Source of the DNA: Allokutzneria sp. NRRL B-24872
GTDB lineage: Bacteria > Actinomycetota > Actinomycetes > Mycobacteriales > Pseudonocardiaceae
Length of the DNA stretch: 64,000 bases
Direction of reading: 5' to 3'
Assembly (NCBI RefSeq): GCF_002155965.1
Contig: NZ_MUMH01000059.1
Coordinates: 107,989-171,988 of the forward strand
Under the pieces are notes generated by a model that worked only from the letters and a program-made list of their open reading frames with translations, was not told where the DNA came from and did not search any database. Positions 8,979 through 17,437 of this stretch are shown here, piece after piece. Every line of letters begins with the position of its first letter. Position 1 is the stretch's first letter. A program made the translations under genes and the position numbers.

Positions 8979-9928
8979 GCAGGATCGCCTTGCAGTTCGC
9001 GCAGGCCGGGGCGCCAGCACGCCGCTGACGTTCCCGCAGCAACTCGTTCACCGCCTTGACCTCCGCGTGCGCAGCGGGTGCGGAGAAGTGGGCGTGCCCG
9101 AAGGCGTTCACCGCCAGATTGCCATCGCTGTCGGCGAGCACCCGGTGCCAGTAGGCCCGGTCGTTCGTCCGGCACGACGTCGCGGAGCTTGCCGTTGACG
9201 CCGTGGGTGAGCAGCCCGGTCCTGAGGTCGATCCCGATCGCCGAGCAGACCCGCTCCATGCCGAGGTTGCGCAGACCCGCAGGCGGCTTCACACCCGGGT
9301 TCGCTTCGCTCCAGTGCCGCTGCGGATGACTGGCGATCACGGCCCGCTGCTCGGAGATCCGCCGCACGTGGTCCTCGACGCGCTCGCCCATGACATGCGT
9401 GATCAGCCCGTCGGAATCCCGTTCCAGGCCGTCACGCTCGCCGGCCAAGCGCGTGATCTCCGCCCCGCGCGTCCGGTCCGGCGGCATCCCGAACGTGGTC
9501 TCATCGGATCGCTGGAGCCGTGTCTCGTACTGCGACGGCGTGGCCAGTGCGGGCTGTGCCTTGAACCTCGTCGAGTACGCGTCAGTGGCGGACGGCGGCT
9601 TGGAGCCGAACAGCCGAGGCACTGCGGCAGCCGCGTAGACGTCCGGAGCGGGCGGGTGAACAGGCGCTGAAGCTTCGGCGACCACGCCGAGGACCTTGGT
9701 GCAGCAGGACTCGATCCACGTCGCCGCCCACACGAGGCGCTCAGCCGATCCGGCGGCCTGCTGGAGGGCGGCGGCGCTCGCGTTCAACGGTGTGTCGCGT
9801 TCTCCTTGGGCCGCAAGCACACCAACGGCCGCGTCGTGGGCGTTGACAGCCGCCCTGCGCAGCACGTCCACGGGCAACCTGACGGCGATCCCCCGCAGCC
9901 GCGCCGCGAGTTCACGACACGAAGACAT
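8956..9928 (-). pseudogene. YwqJ-like nucleic-acid deaminase toxin, frameshifted
   Basis: From the ATG at 9928 the frame gives an alpha-helical region of WXG/secretion type (MSSCRELAARLRGIAVRL), then a linker. It loses the frame near 9160, just after GKLRDVVPDER. A neighbouring frame continues with AYWHRVLADSDGNLAVNAFG and the deaminase signature HAEVKAVNELL...CANCK, ending at 8956. One extra base around CGACCGGG explains the break. The zinc motifs (HAE and CxxC) are intact. The start could also be the ATG at 10045, which overlaps the upstream stop as TGATG. This is either a true pseudogene, a phase-variable gene, or a sequencing error. Confidence 0.75.
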
Positions 9929-9965
9929 CGATGATCCCTCTGCTTCCCCGACAGAGGGATCATCG
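9929..9965 (-). promoter_or_regulatory. Perfect hairpin abutting the toxin start codon
   Basis: A 14-bp perfect stem (9929-9942 with 9952-9965) and a nine-base loop. On the minus strand the 3' arm contains AGAGGG, the only ribosome-site-like sequence for the ATG at 9928. The next base after the stem is the start codon. There is no T-run, so it is not a standard terminator. Folding would hide the ribosome site. Confidence 0.6.
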
Positions 9966-10044
9966 ACGTGCACCGCGGCCGAACGCCACTGGTATTGGGC
10001 ATCCACCGGGGCGCCGACCGACGGGTCGGCACCAGCCACGGTCA

Positions 10045-10359
10045 TCAGGCGGGAGTGCCGCCCCAGCCGTAGATGTTGGCGTTGCGGTCACACCAGACGG
10101 TCGACCAGTTGCCCGCGGCGACCGGCTCGCCGTAGTGCGTGTACTTGTAGCCGTTGTCGTTGCGCTTGCAGTGGACGACGGCCCTGAAGGTCCCGAGGTC
10201 CGTGCACTTCACCTTGATGCCCTGGACCGGCGCGCTCGCACCGGTGGTGAACCACTCCTGACAGTTCGCCGGTGCGGCGGCGGCCTGGCCCGCGAACGCC
10301 GCCAACCCGCCGGACGCGATGGCGATGATCGCGGCCGCAGTGGCCAACTTCGTCTTCAT
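10045..10359 (-). CDS. Small Sec-secreted protein with cysteines
   Basis: 104 residues from the ATG at 10359. MKTKLATAAAIIAIASGG and the following AFAGQAAAA form a signal peptide cleaved near residue 29. The mature 75 residues contain four cysteines (two disulfides possible) and end in a Gly/Trp-rich tail. Family not recognised. Its stop overlaps an upstream in-frame ATG of the deaminase toxin (TGATG), so the two may share a transcript. Confidence 0.7.
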   Translation of the reverse strand: MKTKLATAAAIIAIASGGLAAFAGQAAAAPANCQEWFTTGASAPVQGIKVKCTDLGTFRAVVHCKRNDNGYKYTHYGEPVAAGNWSTVWCDRNANIYGWGGTPA

Positions 10360-10448
10360 CACAGCTCCACATTCATGTTCTAGTCCATAGTGGACTCGGC
10401 CATGATGCCCGAACATCGTTGCCGCCAAACGGTTTGCGCGTACCTGGT

Positions 10449-11332
10449 TCATGGGACACGAGACGTGAGCCAGTCGGCGACGCCCGCCACCACAGCCGGG
10501 TCGGCGTGCTGGGGCGAGAGGTAGTCGGTCGGCGCAGAAGGACCAGAGCCCGCGAAGAACACGTGGTCGCAGGACTCGTGGACGCGGATGACGACGTCCT
10601 GCCGGTGAGCCAGACCAGCACGCCAGCGCACGAGGTCGTCGGCGACGGTCACCTGGTAGTCGCGCCCGCCCTGAAGGATGAGCATCGGCCTGTCCAAGGC
10701 CGCCGAGGTCGCGACCGGGTCGTAGTCGCGCAGGTCCAGCCAGTACGAGGCGGGTCAGCCGAACAGCAGGTCAGCCGCAGGCGTCGCCGCCGACAACGCT
10801 GGATCTTCGACGAGCGCGGCCTGCCGGGAGAAGGACTCCGCGGCGGAGTCCATGGCGAGCCCCGGATCGAGCGCGACCACGCGGCGGGTCCACTCCCGGC
10901 TGCTGCTGGAGTAGCCGCACGGCGGCGACGGCGTGTCGCACGTACTCGTCGACCATCGTGAAGCCCGGCTCGGCGGCGACCGCCGGGTGGACGTGGTTCA
11001 CCTTGTCGAAGCGCTGCACCGCCACGCCGCGGCTGGCCAGCCCCACGCGAGGTCCTTGAACGGCTTGTTCGGCCCCGTGGTCAGGTCCCGGTCGAACGGC
11101 CCCGCCGTCGAGGCGCGGTGATCGTGCCGGGCACGGCGAGCGCGTCGGAGCCGATCATGACCTCGTGCTCGGCGTTCTTCCTCGGGCGGGCGCAGCGCGG
11201 CGGCTTCCACGGCGCGGCGGGCGGCGCGAGAACCCCCTTCCACAACGACGGCGCGAACAGCTGCTCGATGTCCGCGAAACGCCCGTCCCGCGCCATCTCC
11301 ACGACCGCCGTGGCCACCGACCGAGCTCCCAT
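10449..11332 (-). pseudogene. Decayed alpha/beta hydrolase with DUF3887-like N-terminus
   Basis: Pieces of one protein appear in order but in different frames. MGARSVATAVVEMARDGRF marks the DUF3887-like start near 11332. Then come VMIGSDALAVPGTITAP, NKPFKDLAWGLASRGVAVQR (around 11050), VDEYVRHAVAAVRLLQQ, and finally SYWLDLRDYDPVATSAALDR with a C-terminal ILQGGRDYQVTVADDL (10697 to 10449). In-frame stops and several indels separate them, and the GxSxG nucleophile region is destroyed. The gene is dead. Its start abuts the divergent regulator at 11331. Confidence 0.8.
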
Positions 11333-11831
11333 GAGCGACGGCCGGGAACTCACCACCGCGCAGCTGTGCGCCCGGATTCCCGCCGCGTCGAAGGCGATGG
11401 TCTACCGGCACGTCGACTTCCTCGCGAGCGAGGGAATCCTGGAGGTCGCCGACGAGCGTCGCGTGCGCGGCGCGGTGGAGCGCCACTACCGGCTCCGCCT
11501 GGACCGGGTGGCGGTGGACGCCGACGCCGTGGCCGAACTGACGCCCGAGGACCACCGCCGCGTGTTCGCCACCTCGATGGCCGTCCTGGTCGCGGAGTTC
11601 AACGCCTATCTCGACCGCGAGCACAGCGACCCGGCGGCGGACCTCGTCGGCGACCGGCAGCACGCCGTCCGGCTCAGCCGGGACGAGCCGGAGGAGCTGA
11701 TCGCCGACCTGCGCCGCGTGCTCCTGCCCCGCCTGCGCCACCAACCCGCGCCGGAGCGCGCGCAGTGCCTCCTCAGCCCGAGCCACTTCCCGGTCGAGGA
11801 GCCACCCAGCTCGTCTCGTCCGGACCGGTGA
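11331..11831 (+). CDS. Winged-helix transcriptional regulator
   Basis: 166 residues from the ATG at 11331. TAQLCARIPAASKAMVYRHV is a helix-turn-helix, followed by the wing VADERRVRGAVERHYRLR. The C-terminal half matches actinobacterial PadR/ArsR-like regulators that end in a variable ligand domain. In related genomes such regulators sit beside DUF3887 alpha/beta hydrolases, and here the divergent hydrolase is a pseudogene, so the regulator may have lost its target. The 3' end overlaps the convergent 641-aa gene by 59 bp. Confidence 0.75.
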   Translation: MSDGRELTTAQLCARIPAASKAMVYRHVDFLASEGILEVADERRVRGAVERHYRLRLDRVAVDADAVAELTPEDHRRVFATSMAVLVAEFNAYLDREHSDPAADLVGDRQHAVRLSRDEPEELIADLRRVLLPRLRHQPAPERAQCLLSPSHFPVEEPPSSSRPDR

Positions 11832-13698
11832 TGTGCTGGATCGACAGCTGGTGGCACGAGTTCGCCTTGTGCAGGACGGCGCTGAGGGCGTCCTTGCGCC
11901 GCGCGAGGAGACTGAAGATCTCCTCCGGCGGCGTCAGATCCTGCCCGCGCGCGTGCTGGATCGAGTGCCACCGCCCCAGGATCTCCAGCATCATGTCGAC
12001 GACCGCGCGCCCCGCGTGGGCGGTCGCGACGTCAACAGGGCCCGCGAACCTCCCGTGGTGGAAGGCGATGTTGCGCGTCGTGTAGAGCCATTCGAGCAGC
12101 GCGTGGCACGTGTCCTGCTTGTCCTGCAACCACTTCGCGAGCAGCGGAGGTCGCGCCAGCCGCTCGCGCCACAACTCGACGTTCTCCTCCGCGAGCCCGC
12201 CCGCGAACGCCGCCAGCGCCGTCACGGCGTCCCACGCCGACTGCCTCCCGGCGCGGGGCGGCAGCAGCAGGTCCAGCCAGCGATCCGGCTCGATGAGAGC
12301 GGGTTTGCCTGACGTCATCGGCACGTGCGCGTCGACGAGGGCCATCAGCGCCGTGGTCTCGTCGACCGCGCGCTGGTGAGCCGCCGCGGAGTCCAGCCAT
12401 GCCTGCCGAGCTGCGGCGATCACTTCGACTGTTCTCCCCAACGCGTTCTCCGCGCGCTTCAAGGCGTCCTTCGCCTTTCGCGCCCGCCCGGCGAGCCGCC
12501 TCAGCTCCTCGGCGACCATCAACCTGAGCTGCGTGTGCGCGTCGATGACCTGCTGACGCAGCACCTGCATCGCGCAGGCGCGCGCCAACCGCGACGACTT
12601 CTCCGCCAGCAACCCTGTCGACTCGATCGCGTTCCAGCACAGGGCGGCGCTCGTCATCGGCGCCTCCACCCGCTGGGCGATGTGTGCGATCCGCAGCGCC
12701 GCCCGCAGACCTTCCGACCGCGAGGCCGACAGCGGCGCGGCGCGCTTCACGCTGGCCTTGGCCGGTTCCCCGAGCACGGGCTTCTCGTCCGGCCCGGTGA
12801 CCTGCCACGGTCCTTCCAGGGTCAGGTCCGCGACGCGGTTGCCCGCCACGTACTGGTCCAGCGCCTCGCTGATCGCGCGCCTGCCGAGGACGACTGCGGT
12901 GCCCAGGTCAGCCGCGTCGACGGGAACCCGCACCAGAACGCCGGCGCGCGTGATCGGCTCCAGCTTCGCCAGCAGCGCGGTGGACGGCTCCTGGTTCGCC
13001 GTGATCGGCCACTGCCGGGCTCCGGGGAGCAGGTCGTCGAGCTCGTCCAACGACCGCGCGCCGCTGACCAGCACCGTGAGGTAGTGGCGTCGCGGAGTCG
13101 GCCACAACAGCGCCGAGATCGCCGCCGCGTCCGGCCGCCCCTTGGCCAGCAGATTCGTCAGGTCGTGCTTGAGCGCGTCCGCGTCGCGCCCCCTGAGGTA
13201 GACCGATACCGCGATCTCCGCCGCCGCCTTGGCTTCCTTGCCGAGATCGACCGCCCTCGCGTCCCACAGCGTCCCCAGCCGCTCCTCCACCGCCTTCGCG
13301 ATGTCGGTGATCCACGACTCCAGCGCGCTCGTGTCCGGGCGCTGCAAGGGATTCGCCGTCAGCGCCTCCGTCGTCGCTTCCAGTTCGTGGAGGGCAGCCC
13401 GCAGCCCCGCTCGCGCTGGGAACCCCGGAAGTGCCGCGCGCACGCAGACCGCGCTGGTCCGGAGTACCCGCAGGAGCTGCCTGCCCTGCGGCTGGTCGTG
13501 CGCGATGTGGCTCTGGAGCGCGTCGTGCGCCCTGATGAGCGCGACCAGGGCGCTGTCGCTCGTCGCCGCGTGGAAACCGAGCGCCGAGCCGTTGTCGAGC
13601 GCGCGCAACACCGTGTGCAGCAAGCTCTGCTGACGGCGCGTGAGGCCCGCCGTGACAAACGCTTCCCGCACTCGTGTGTCGCTGCTCGATCTTGCCAT
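11773..13698 (-). CDS. Large protein of unknown function with C-terminal HEPN-like RNxxxH motif
   Basis: 641 residues, ATG at 13698. The protein is almost entirely alpha-helical by composition, with a Lys/Arg/Ala-rich coiled-coil-like stretch around residues 395-445. Near the C-terminus, LLEWLYTTRNIAFHHGRF contains R542-N543 and H547, fitting the Rx4-6H (RNxxxH) signature of HEPN ribonucleases. A helix (AGRAVVDMMLEILGRWH) follows, as in Apea-like HEPN domains. No close family is recognised for the first 500 residues. A role in defence or RNA cleavage is an inference from the motif and from neighbouring toxin genes. There is no partner antitoxin next to it. Confidence 0.6.
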   Translation of the reverse strand: MARSSSDTRVREAFVTAGLTRRQQSLLHTVLRALDNGSALGFHAATSDSALVALIRAHDALQSHIAHDQPQGRQLLRVLRTSAVCVRAALPGFPARAGLRAALHELEATTEALTANPLQRPDTSALESWITDIAKAVEERLGTLWDARAVDLGKEAKAAAEIAVSVYLRGRDADALKHDLTNLLAKGRPDAAAISALLWPTPRRHYLTVLVSGARSLDELDDLLPGARQWPITANQEPSTALLAKLEPITRAGVLVRVPVDAADLGTAVVLGRRAISEALDQYVAGNRVADLTLEGPWQVTGPDEKPVLGEPAKASVKRAAPLSASRSEGLRAALRIAHIAQRVEAPMTSAALCWNAIESTGLLAEKSSRLARACAMQVLRQQVIDAHTQLRLMVAEELRRLAGRARKAKDALKRAENALGRTVEVIAAARQAWLDSAAAHQRAVDETTALMALVDAHVPMTSGKPALIEPDRWLDLLLPPRAGRQSAWDAVTALAAFAGGLAEENVELWRERLARPPLLAKWLQDKQDTCHALLEWLYTTRNIAFHHGRFAGPVDVATAHAGRAVVDMMLEILGRWHSIQHARGQDLTPPEEIFSLLARRKDALSAVLHKANSCHQLSIQHITGPDETSWVAPRPGSGSG

Positions 13699-13708
13699 CG
13701 CTGCAACC

Positions 13709-13890
13709 CTAGAACACGCGCGCGCTTCCCTTCAGGGAGTTGGCGCGGCGGATGAGCGTGAGTGCGATGCCGGTAGCGGCGGCGTGGACGGGCGCGGCGT
13801 GGGCACGGGGGTCGAAGCGGCTGGTGGGACCGGCGACGCTGACGGCGGCGACGACATCGTTGGGGCCGAGGAAGGTGGCGGCGACGCCAG
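13709..13890 (-). pseudogene. IclR-family regulator, C-terminal fragment
   Basis: The minus strand encodes a 60-residue piece, VAATFLGPNDVVAAVSVAGP followed by TSRFDPRAHAAPVHAAATGI and LTLIRRAN, ending at TAG 13709. This is the tail of an IclR effector-binding domain. The rest of the gene is missing. At about 13891 the sequence switches abruptly to the remnant of an oppositely oriented monooxygenase gene. Confidence 0.65.
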
Positions 13891-14219
13891 ATCCAGCCGA
13901 TCGACGTGCCCGGCCTGTACTTCAACAGCTACAACTCGTCCTTCTTCAGCCCGCTCAACGCGGAGCTGGCCGCGCTGTGGATCGCCGCCGACCTCGCGGG
14001 CGCGCTCACCCTGCTCGACGCCGGGACCAGGCGCGCCGACGTCACCGCGCAGCTGGCGTTCATGGACGAGGCGATGGACCGGCACCGCTGCCGGGGCACG
14101 GCGATCTGGACTTGCAGATCGGCAAGCTCACCCGCGCGGCGCACTGGCTCAACCCGGTCGCGCCGTCCGCCCACCGCAAGATCACGCCCGCGCTGCTCGA
14201 CCGGCTCAAGGCCGCGCCT
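13891..14219 (+). pseudogene. Flavin-containing monooxygenase, C-terminal fragment
   Basis: PGLYFNSYNSSFFSPLNAEL and the following WIAADLAGALTL match the C-terminal part of class B flavin monooxygenases. After RHRCRGT the frame changes and about 14 codons are missing relative to the expected spacing; the family sequence resumes in another frame with GDLDLQIGKLTRAAHWLNPV and ends at RLKAAP. The FAD- and NADPH-binding parts are absent, so the enzyme is dead. Confidence 0.65.
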
Positions 14220-14674
14220 GTGGAGCACCAGCACCACGTCTACCGCACCGGCGAGGGCACCGATGTCGGCGCGATCGGGCTCGGCATCTACACGCGGCTG
14301 ACCGGGGCGGACACCAAGGGCACCCACTCGCTGTTCGAGTACGTCGTGCCGCCGAACCTCGGTGGGCCGCCCACGCACCTCCACTCCCCCGAGGACGAGC
14401 TGTTCACCTGCGTGCAGGGACGCGTGGCCGTGGAACTCGACGGCGAGGAACACGTTATGGGGCAAGGAGAGTCGCTGCTGATGCCGCGAGGGCCCCGCAC
14501 ATGTTCCGCAACCCCTTCGACGAGGAGACCCGCGTGATCGCCGTGGTGTCCCCGCCTGGGCTGGAGAACTACTACCAGGCCCTGTCGGAGCTGCCGCCCG
14601 GGCCGCGCGACATGAAGCTGGTCGCGGAGATCATGGTGCGGCACGGCCTGTCCTTGCAGAAGAAGCCGTCGTGA
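14220..14674 (+). pseudogene. Cupin-domain protein, frameshifted
   Basis: From a GTG at 14220, in frame with the monooxygenase remnant, the sequence gives a cupin with the metal-site motif THLHSPEDELF (HxHxxxxE) and VQGRVAVELDGEE. At about 14491 (GGGCCCCG) the frame breaks. PHMFRNPFDEETRVIAVVSP continues in another frame to the stop at 14674. One missing base restores the reading frame. The stop overlaps the GTG of the next gene. Confidence 0.7.
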
Positions 14675-15030
14675 GCCGCGCGGACACGGTGCGGCGGATG
14701 TGCGCCGCCGTCGACGCCGGGGACGCGGAGTCATTCGGAACCTGGTTCGCCGAGACCGCGACCTACACCCTCGGCAACAACGAGCCGCTGGTCGGCCGCG
14801 CGGCCGTGGTGGCGGCGACGGCGGGTGCCGCAGGGGCGCTGCCGTGGGTCCGGCACGTGGTCGACCAGGTCGCCGAGGTCGGTGACCAGCTGTTCTGCCG
14901 CTTCACCATCGAGACCGAGGCGCCGGACGGGCGAGCGCTCGCGCTGCCCTGCGTCACGGTGATCTGGATGGACGGCGAGGAGATCGTGGACTACCGCGTG
15001 CACATGGACATACCGCCCGCGCTGGTGTGA
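14671..15030 (+). CDS. SnoaL-like (NTF2-fold) protein
   Basis: 119 residues, GTG at 14671 overlapping the cupin stop (GTGA). The sequence has the NTF2/SnoaL pattern: a helical start, FAETATYTLGNNEPLVGRAA, then strands DQLFCRFTIETEAPDGRAL and CVTVIWMDGEEIVDYRVHMD. Members are small-molecule isomerases, cyclases or uncharacterised. Unlike its upstream neighbours it is intact, but it was probably part of the same FMO/cupin operon and may have lost its context. Confidence 0.75.
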   Translation: MSRADTVRRMCAAVDAGDAESFGTWFAETATYTLGNNEPLVGRAAVVAATAGAAGALPWVRHVVDQVAEVGDQLFCRFTIETEAPDGRALALPCVTVIWMDGEEIVDYRVHMDIPPALV

Positions 15031-15036
15031 ACAAAG

Positions 15037-15061
15037 AAGGGGGCCCGGTCCGGGCCCCCTT
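15037..15061. terminator. Bidirectional terminator
   Basis: A perfect palindrome of 12-bp arms (15037-15048 and 15050-15061) centred on 15049, flanked by CTTTCTC on one side and AAAGAAG on the other. It lies between the convergent SnoaL and wrbA-like genes and can end both transcripts. Confidence 0.85.
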
Positions 15062-15065
15062 TCTC

Positions 15066-15665
15066 TCACGCCAGCGTGGCCGCGATCCTCGCCACGTGCT
15101 GGCCCTGGAACCGCGCCATGGCCAGCTCCTGCTCGCTCGGCTGGCGTTCGCCCTTGTTGCCGGTGATCGTGGACGCGCCGTACGGGCTGCCGCCCTTGAC
15201 CTCCTCGAAGCCCATCTGCCGCTCCTCGGTGTACGGCAGGCCGACGATCACCATTCCGTGGTGCAGCAACGTGGTGTGGAAGCTCAGCGCGGTCGACTCC
15301 TGGCCGCCGTGCTGGGTCGCGCTGGCCACGAACACCGAGCCGACCTTGCCGACCAGCGCGCCGTTGGCCCAGAGCTGGCCGGTCTGGTCGAGGAAGGTCC
15401 GCATCTGCCCGGTCATGTTGCCGAACCGGGTGCCGGTGCCGAAGATGACCGCGTCGTAGTCGGCGAGTTCGCCCGGTTCCGCGACCGGTGCGCGCTGGTC
15501 GGCCTTGCCGCCCATGGCCTCGAACGCTTCCGGCGCAATGGTTTCCGGCACGCGCTTCAGGCTGACCTCGACCCCCGAGACGGTGCCCGCACCTTCAGCG
15601 ACGGCCTGCGCCATGGTCTCGATGTGGCCGTGAATGCTGTGGTAGAGCACGAGAACCTTCGTCAC
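15066..15665 (-). CDS. wrbA: NAD(P)H:quinone oxidoreductase, WrbA type
   Basis: 199 residues, GTG at 15665 with AAAGGCGGAGAC upstream. The flavodoxin fold is clear: [20 protein letters not shown] binds the FMN phosphate, [20 protein letters not shown] follows, and [20 protein letters not shown] is the WrbA signature. It reduces quinones by two electrons, avoiding semiquinone radicals. It lies 11 bp after the ABM-type protein, so the pair probably handles quinones or polyphenols together. Confidence 0.9.
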   Translation of the reverse strand: MTKVLVLYHSIHGHIETMAQAVAEGAGTVSGVEVSLKRVPETIAPEAFEAMGGKADQRAPVAEPGELADYDAVIFGTGTRFGNMTGQMRTFLDQTGQLWANGALVGKVGSVFVASATQHGGQESTALSFHTTLLHHGMVIVGLPYTEERQMGFEEVKGGSPYGASTITGNKGERQPSEQELAMARFQGQHVARIAATLA

Positions 15666-15676
15666 GTCTCCGCCTT

Positions 15677-16411
15677 TCACGCCGCTAGGGCTTCTTCTTC
15701 GGTGGTTGGACTGTGCAACGTGCCGAGAAAGCGTTGGCACGCTTCGATGTCGAGTTCGTCCATGCGCCACGCGATGTGGCCGTCCGGGCGAATCACGTAG
15801 AGGGCCTGCGAATCCGGTTCGGTCAGGCCGTAATGCTCGAACACCTGCGCCGAATCCGCTTGGTGAACACGTTCGTCCGGCCGGGCTTCGACGCGCGCGA
15901 CGAGGTGCGCGGCCACGCCGAGCGCGTCGAGCGCCTTGGCGTGCTCGGTGACCTCGGCAGCCGTGAGGTGCTTGCGGGACAAGGCGACTACGTGCAGTTG
16001 ATAGCCCTGGAGCAGGTCGAAGATCTGCTCGCGCGCGTTGATCCCGGCGTCCGGGGCGCGCTGTCCGGCGAGCGGTCCTTTGAGCGAGTACAACAGCTCG
16101 TTGACGTTGATCGCGCTCGGTCGGTAGCCGAGGCTCAGCTGCGACAGTCGGCGGAAGGACTCCTGGACGTACGGCTGAGCGAGGTGCCGCTCCAGGTCGG
16201 CCTTCGACCAGAACACCTCGTAGATCACGAACTGCGAGGTGTCCGCGCGGTCGCGGTGCGCGTGGAACTCGACCGCCCCGGGTTCGGCCCGCAGCGGTTC
16301 GACGAGGCCGAGGATCAGCTCCTCCACCCTCTCCGCGTAGCCCGGCTTGGCCGTGGCGAAACCCAGATGGGCGCACGGACCCGTCTCGTCGGGGTCGGGC
16401 TCAGGCAGCAT
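15677..16411 (-). CDS. ABM (antibiotic biosynthesis monooxygenase) domain fused to a thioredoxin-like C-terminal domain
   Basis: 244 residues from the ATG at 16411, preferred over 16441 because GGGAG lies five bases upstream. Residues 10-100 form an ABM domain: [36 protein letters not shown]. The C-terminal 110 residues resemble the thioredoxin-like tail of phenol-hydroxylase-type FAD monooxygenases, with [14 protein letters not shown] near the end. The FAD-binding part is absent. A fusion of these two parts is unusual. Operon with wrbA. Confidence 0.7.
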   Translation of the reverse strand: MLPEPDPDETGPCAHLGFATAKPGYAERVEELILGLVEPLRAEPGAVEFHAHRDRADTSQFVIYEVFWSKADLERHLAQPYVQESFRRLSQLSLGYRPSAINVNELLYSLKGPLAGQRAPDAGINAREQIFDLLQGYQLHVVALSRKHLTAAEVTEHAKALDALGVAAHLVARVEARPDERVHQADSAQVFEHYGLTEPDSQALYVIRPDGHIAWRMDELDIEACQRFLGTLHSPTTEEEALAA

Positions 16412-16526
16412 CGGTTCTCCCGGGCGGAAGTGATTGAACAAGCGTTGAATTCACCTTCGCAGCCCGTTCGCGACTCCTCCCAGCGCGAGTCCCGGTGAGC
16501 GGGACCGCCCGCACATCAGCGATGCT

Positions 16527-17372
16527 GTGCGCGTGGAGTACGTCTCCAGAGTGCCGCGACCACCGCTGGACGGGCTGATCGACGACCTCTACCACCTGGA
16601 GGGCGCGGCGCCGTACGCCTGGCTGACGCTGCCGCCCGCGCCGAACGCGCTGCTCGTCCTCAACCTCGGCGCGCCGTTCCGCATCCGTGCCAGCGACGAC
16701 GTCGAGATGGCCGAGTACGCCGATGGCTGCGTGCTCACCACGCCCACCCGCGCGGTGGAGTTCAGCTACCCGCCTCAGACCCGCTCCGTGGGCGTGCACT
16801 TCAAGCCGTGGGGGCTGGCGCCGTTCCTGCCGATGCCCGCGGCCGAGCTGTGCGACCGGCCGGTGACGGTGGAGCAGGTGTGGGGCCGACGCGCCGTCGC
16901 TGAGCTGCGCGACCGGCTGACCACGGCGAACGGGCCGCACGAGATGCTGGCGCTGCTCGAAGCGGAGCTGATGCGACGGCTGCGGGAGATCTCGGGCCTG
17001 GGGCTGGTCCGCCACACGAGCGGCGTCATCGCGGCGAACAGCGGGGCCGTGACGATCGGTGACCTGAGCACGTCCGCCGGGGTCAGCAGCACCCACCTGG
17101 CACAGCGGTTCAAGGCGCTCATCGGCGTCACGCCGAAGCGGCTGGCCCGCACCTACCGCTTCACCTCCACGGTGTTCGCGATCAACCCCGCCGAACCGAT
17201 CGACTGGAGCGCGGTAGCCGGTACCGCCGGGTACTTCGACCAGGCCCACTTCGGCCACGAGTTCCGCGCGTTCACCGGGCTCACGCCGACCCGCTACATC
17301 GAAGTCCGGCAGCGGTTCCTGCGCGAGAACCCCGGCCACGCCCTGGACGGGTGGCCGCTGCCCGCCGATTGA
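16527..17372 (+). CDS. AraC-family transcriptional regulator
   Basis: 281 residues, GTG start at 16527 (or 16533) without a clear ribosome site, possibly near-leaderless. The N-terminal 150 residues match the DUF6597-like sensor domain of actinobacterial AraC regulators (PPQTRSVGVHFKPWGLAPFL). The C-terminal part has the double HTH: TIGDLSTSAGVSSTHLAQRF and the second, VAGTAGYFDQAHFGHEFRAF, then TGLTPTRY. Divergent from the ABM/WrbA operon, which it could control. Confidence 0.85.
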   Translation: MRVEYVSRVPRPPLDGLIDDLYHLEGAAPYAWLTLPPAPNALLVLNLGAPFRIRASDDVEMAEYADGCVLTTPTRAVEFSYPPQTRSVGVHFKPWGLAPFLPMPAAELCDRPVTVEQVWGRRAVAELRDRLTTANGPHEMLALLEAELMRRLREISGLGLVRHTSGVIAANSGAVTIGDLSTSAGVSSTHLAQRFKALIGVTPKRLARTYRFTSTVFAINPAEPIDWSAVAGTAGYFDQAHFGHEFRAFTGLTPTRYIEVRQRFLRENPGHALDGWPLPAD

Positions 17373-17437
17373 TTTCTTACAAGAACGGCAGCTCGCGGCA
17401 GGCTAATTTGAGGCTCCCCCAAGCAAAGGAGAGCCCG

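Noticed and set aside
10045..10359. The small secreted protein as the toxin's immunity partner
   Set aside because: It has a signal peptide and would leave the cytoplasm, whereas immunity to a deaminase acts inside; the MORN-type gene downstream is the better candidate.
12325..13755. A 476-codon plus-strand frame opposite the 641-residue gene
   Set aside because: The translation is Arg/Gln-rich and low complexity. The minus-strand product has a start, helices and a HEPN-like motif and is the better choice.
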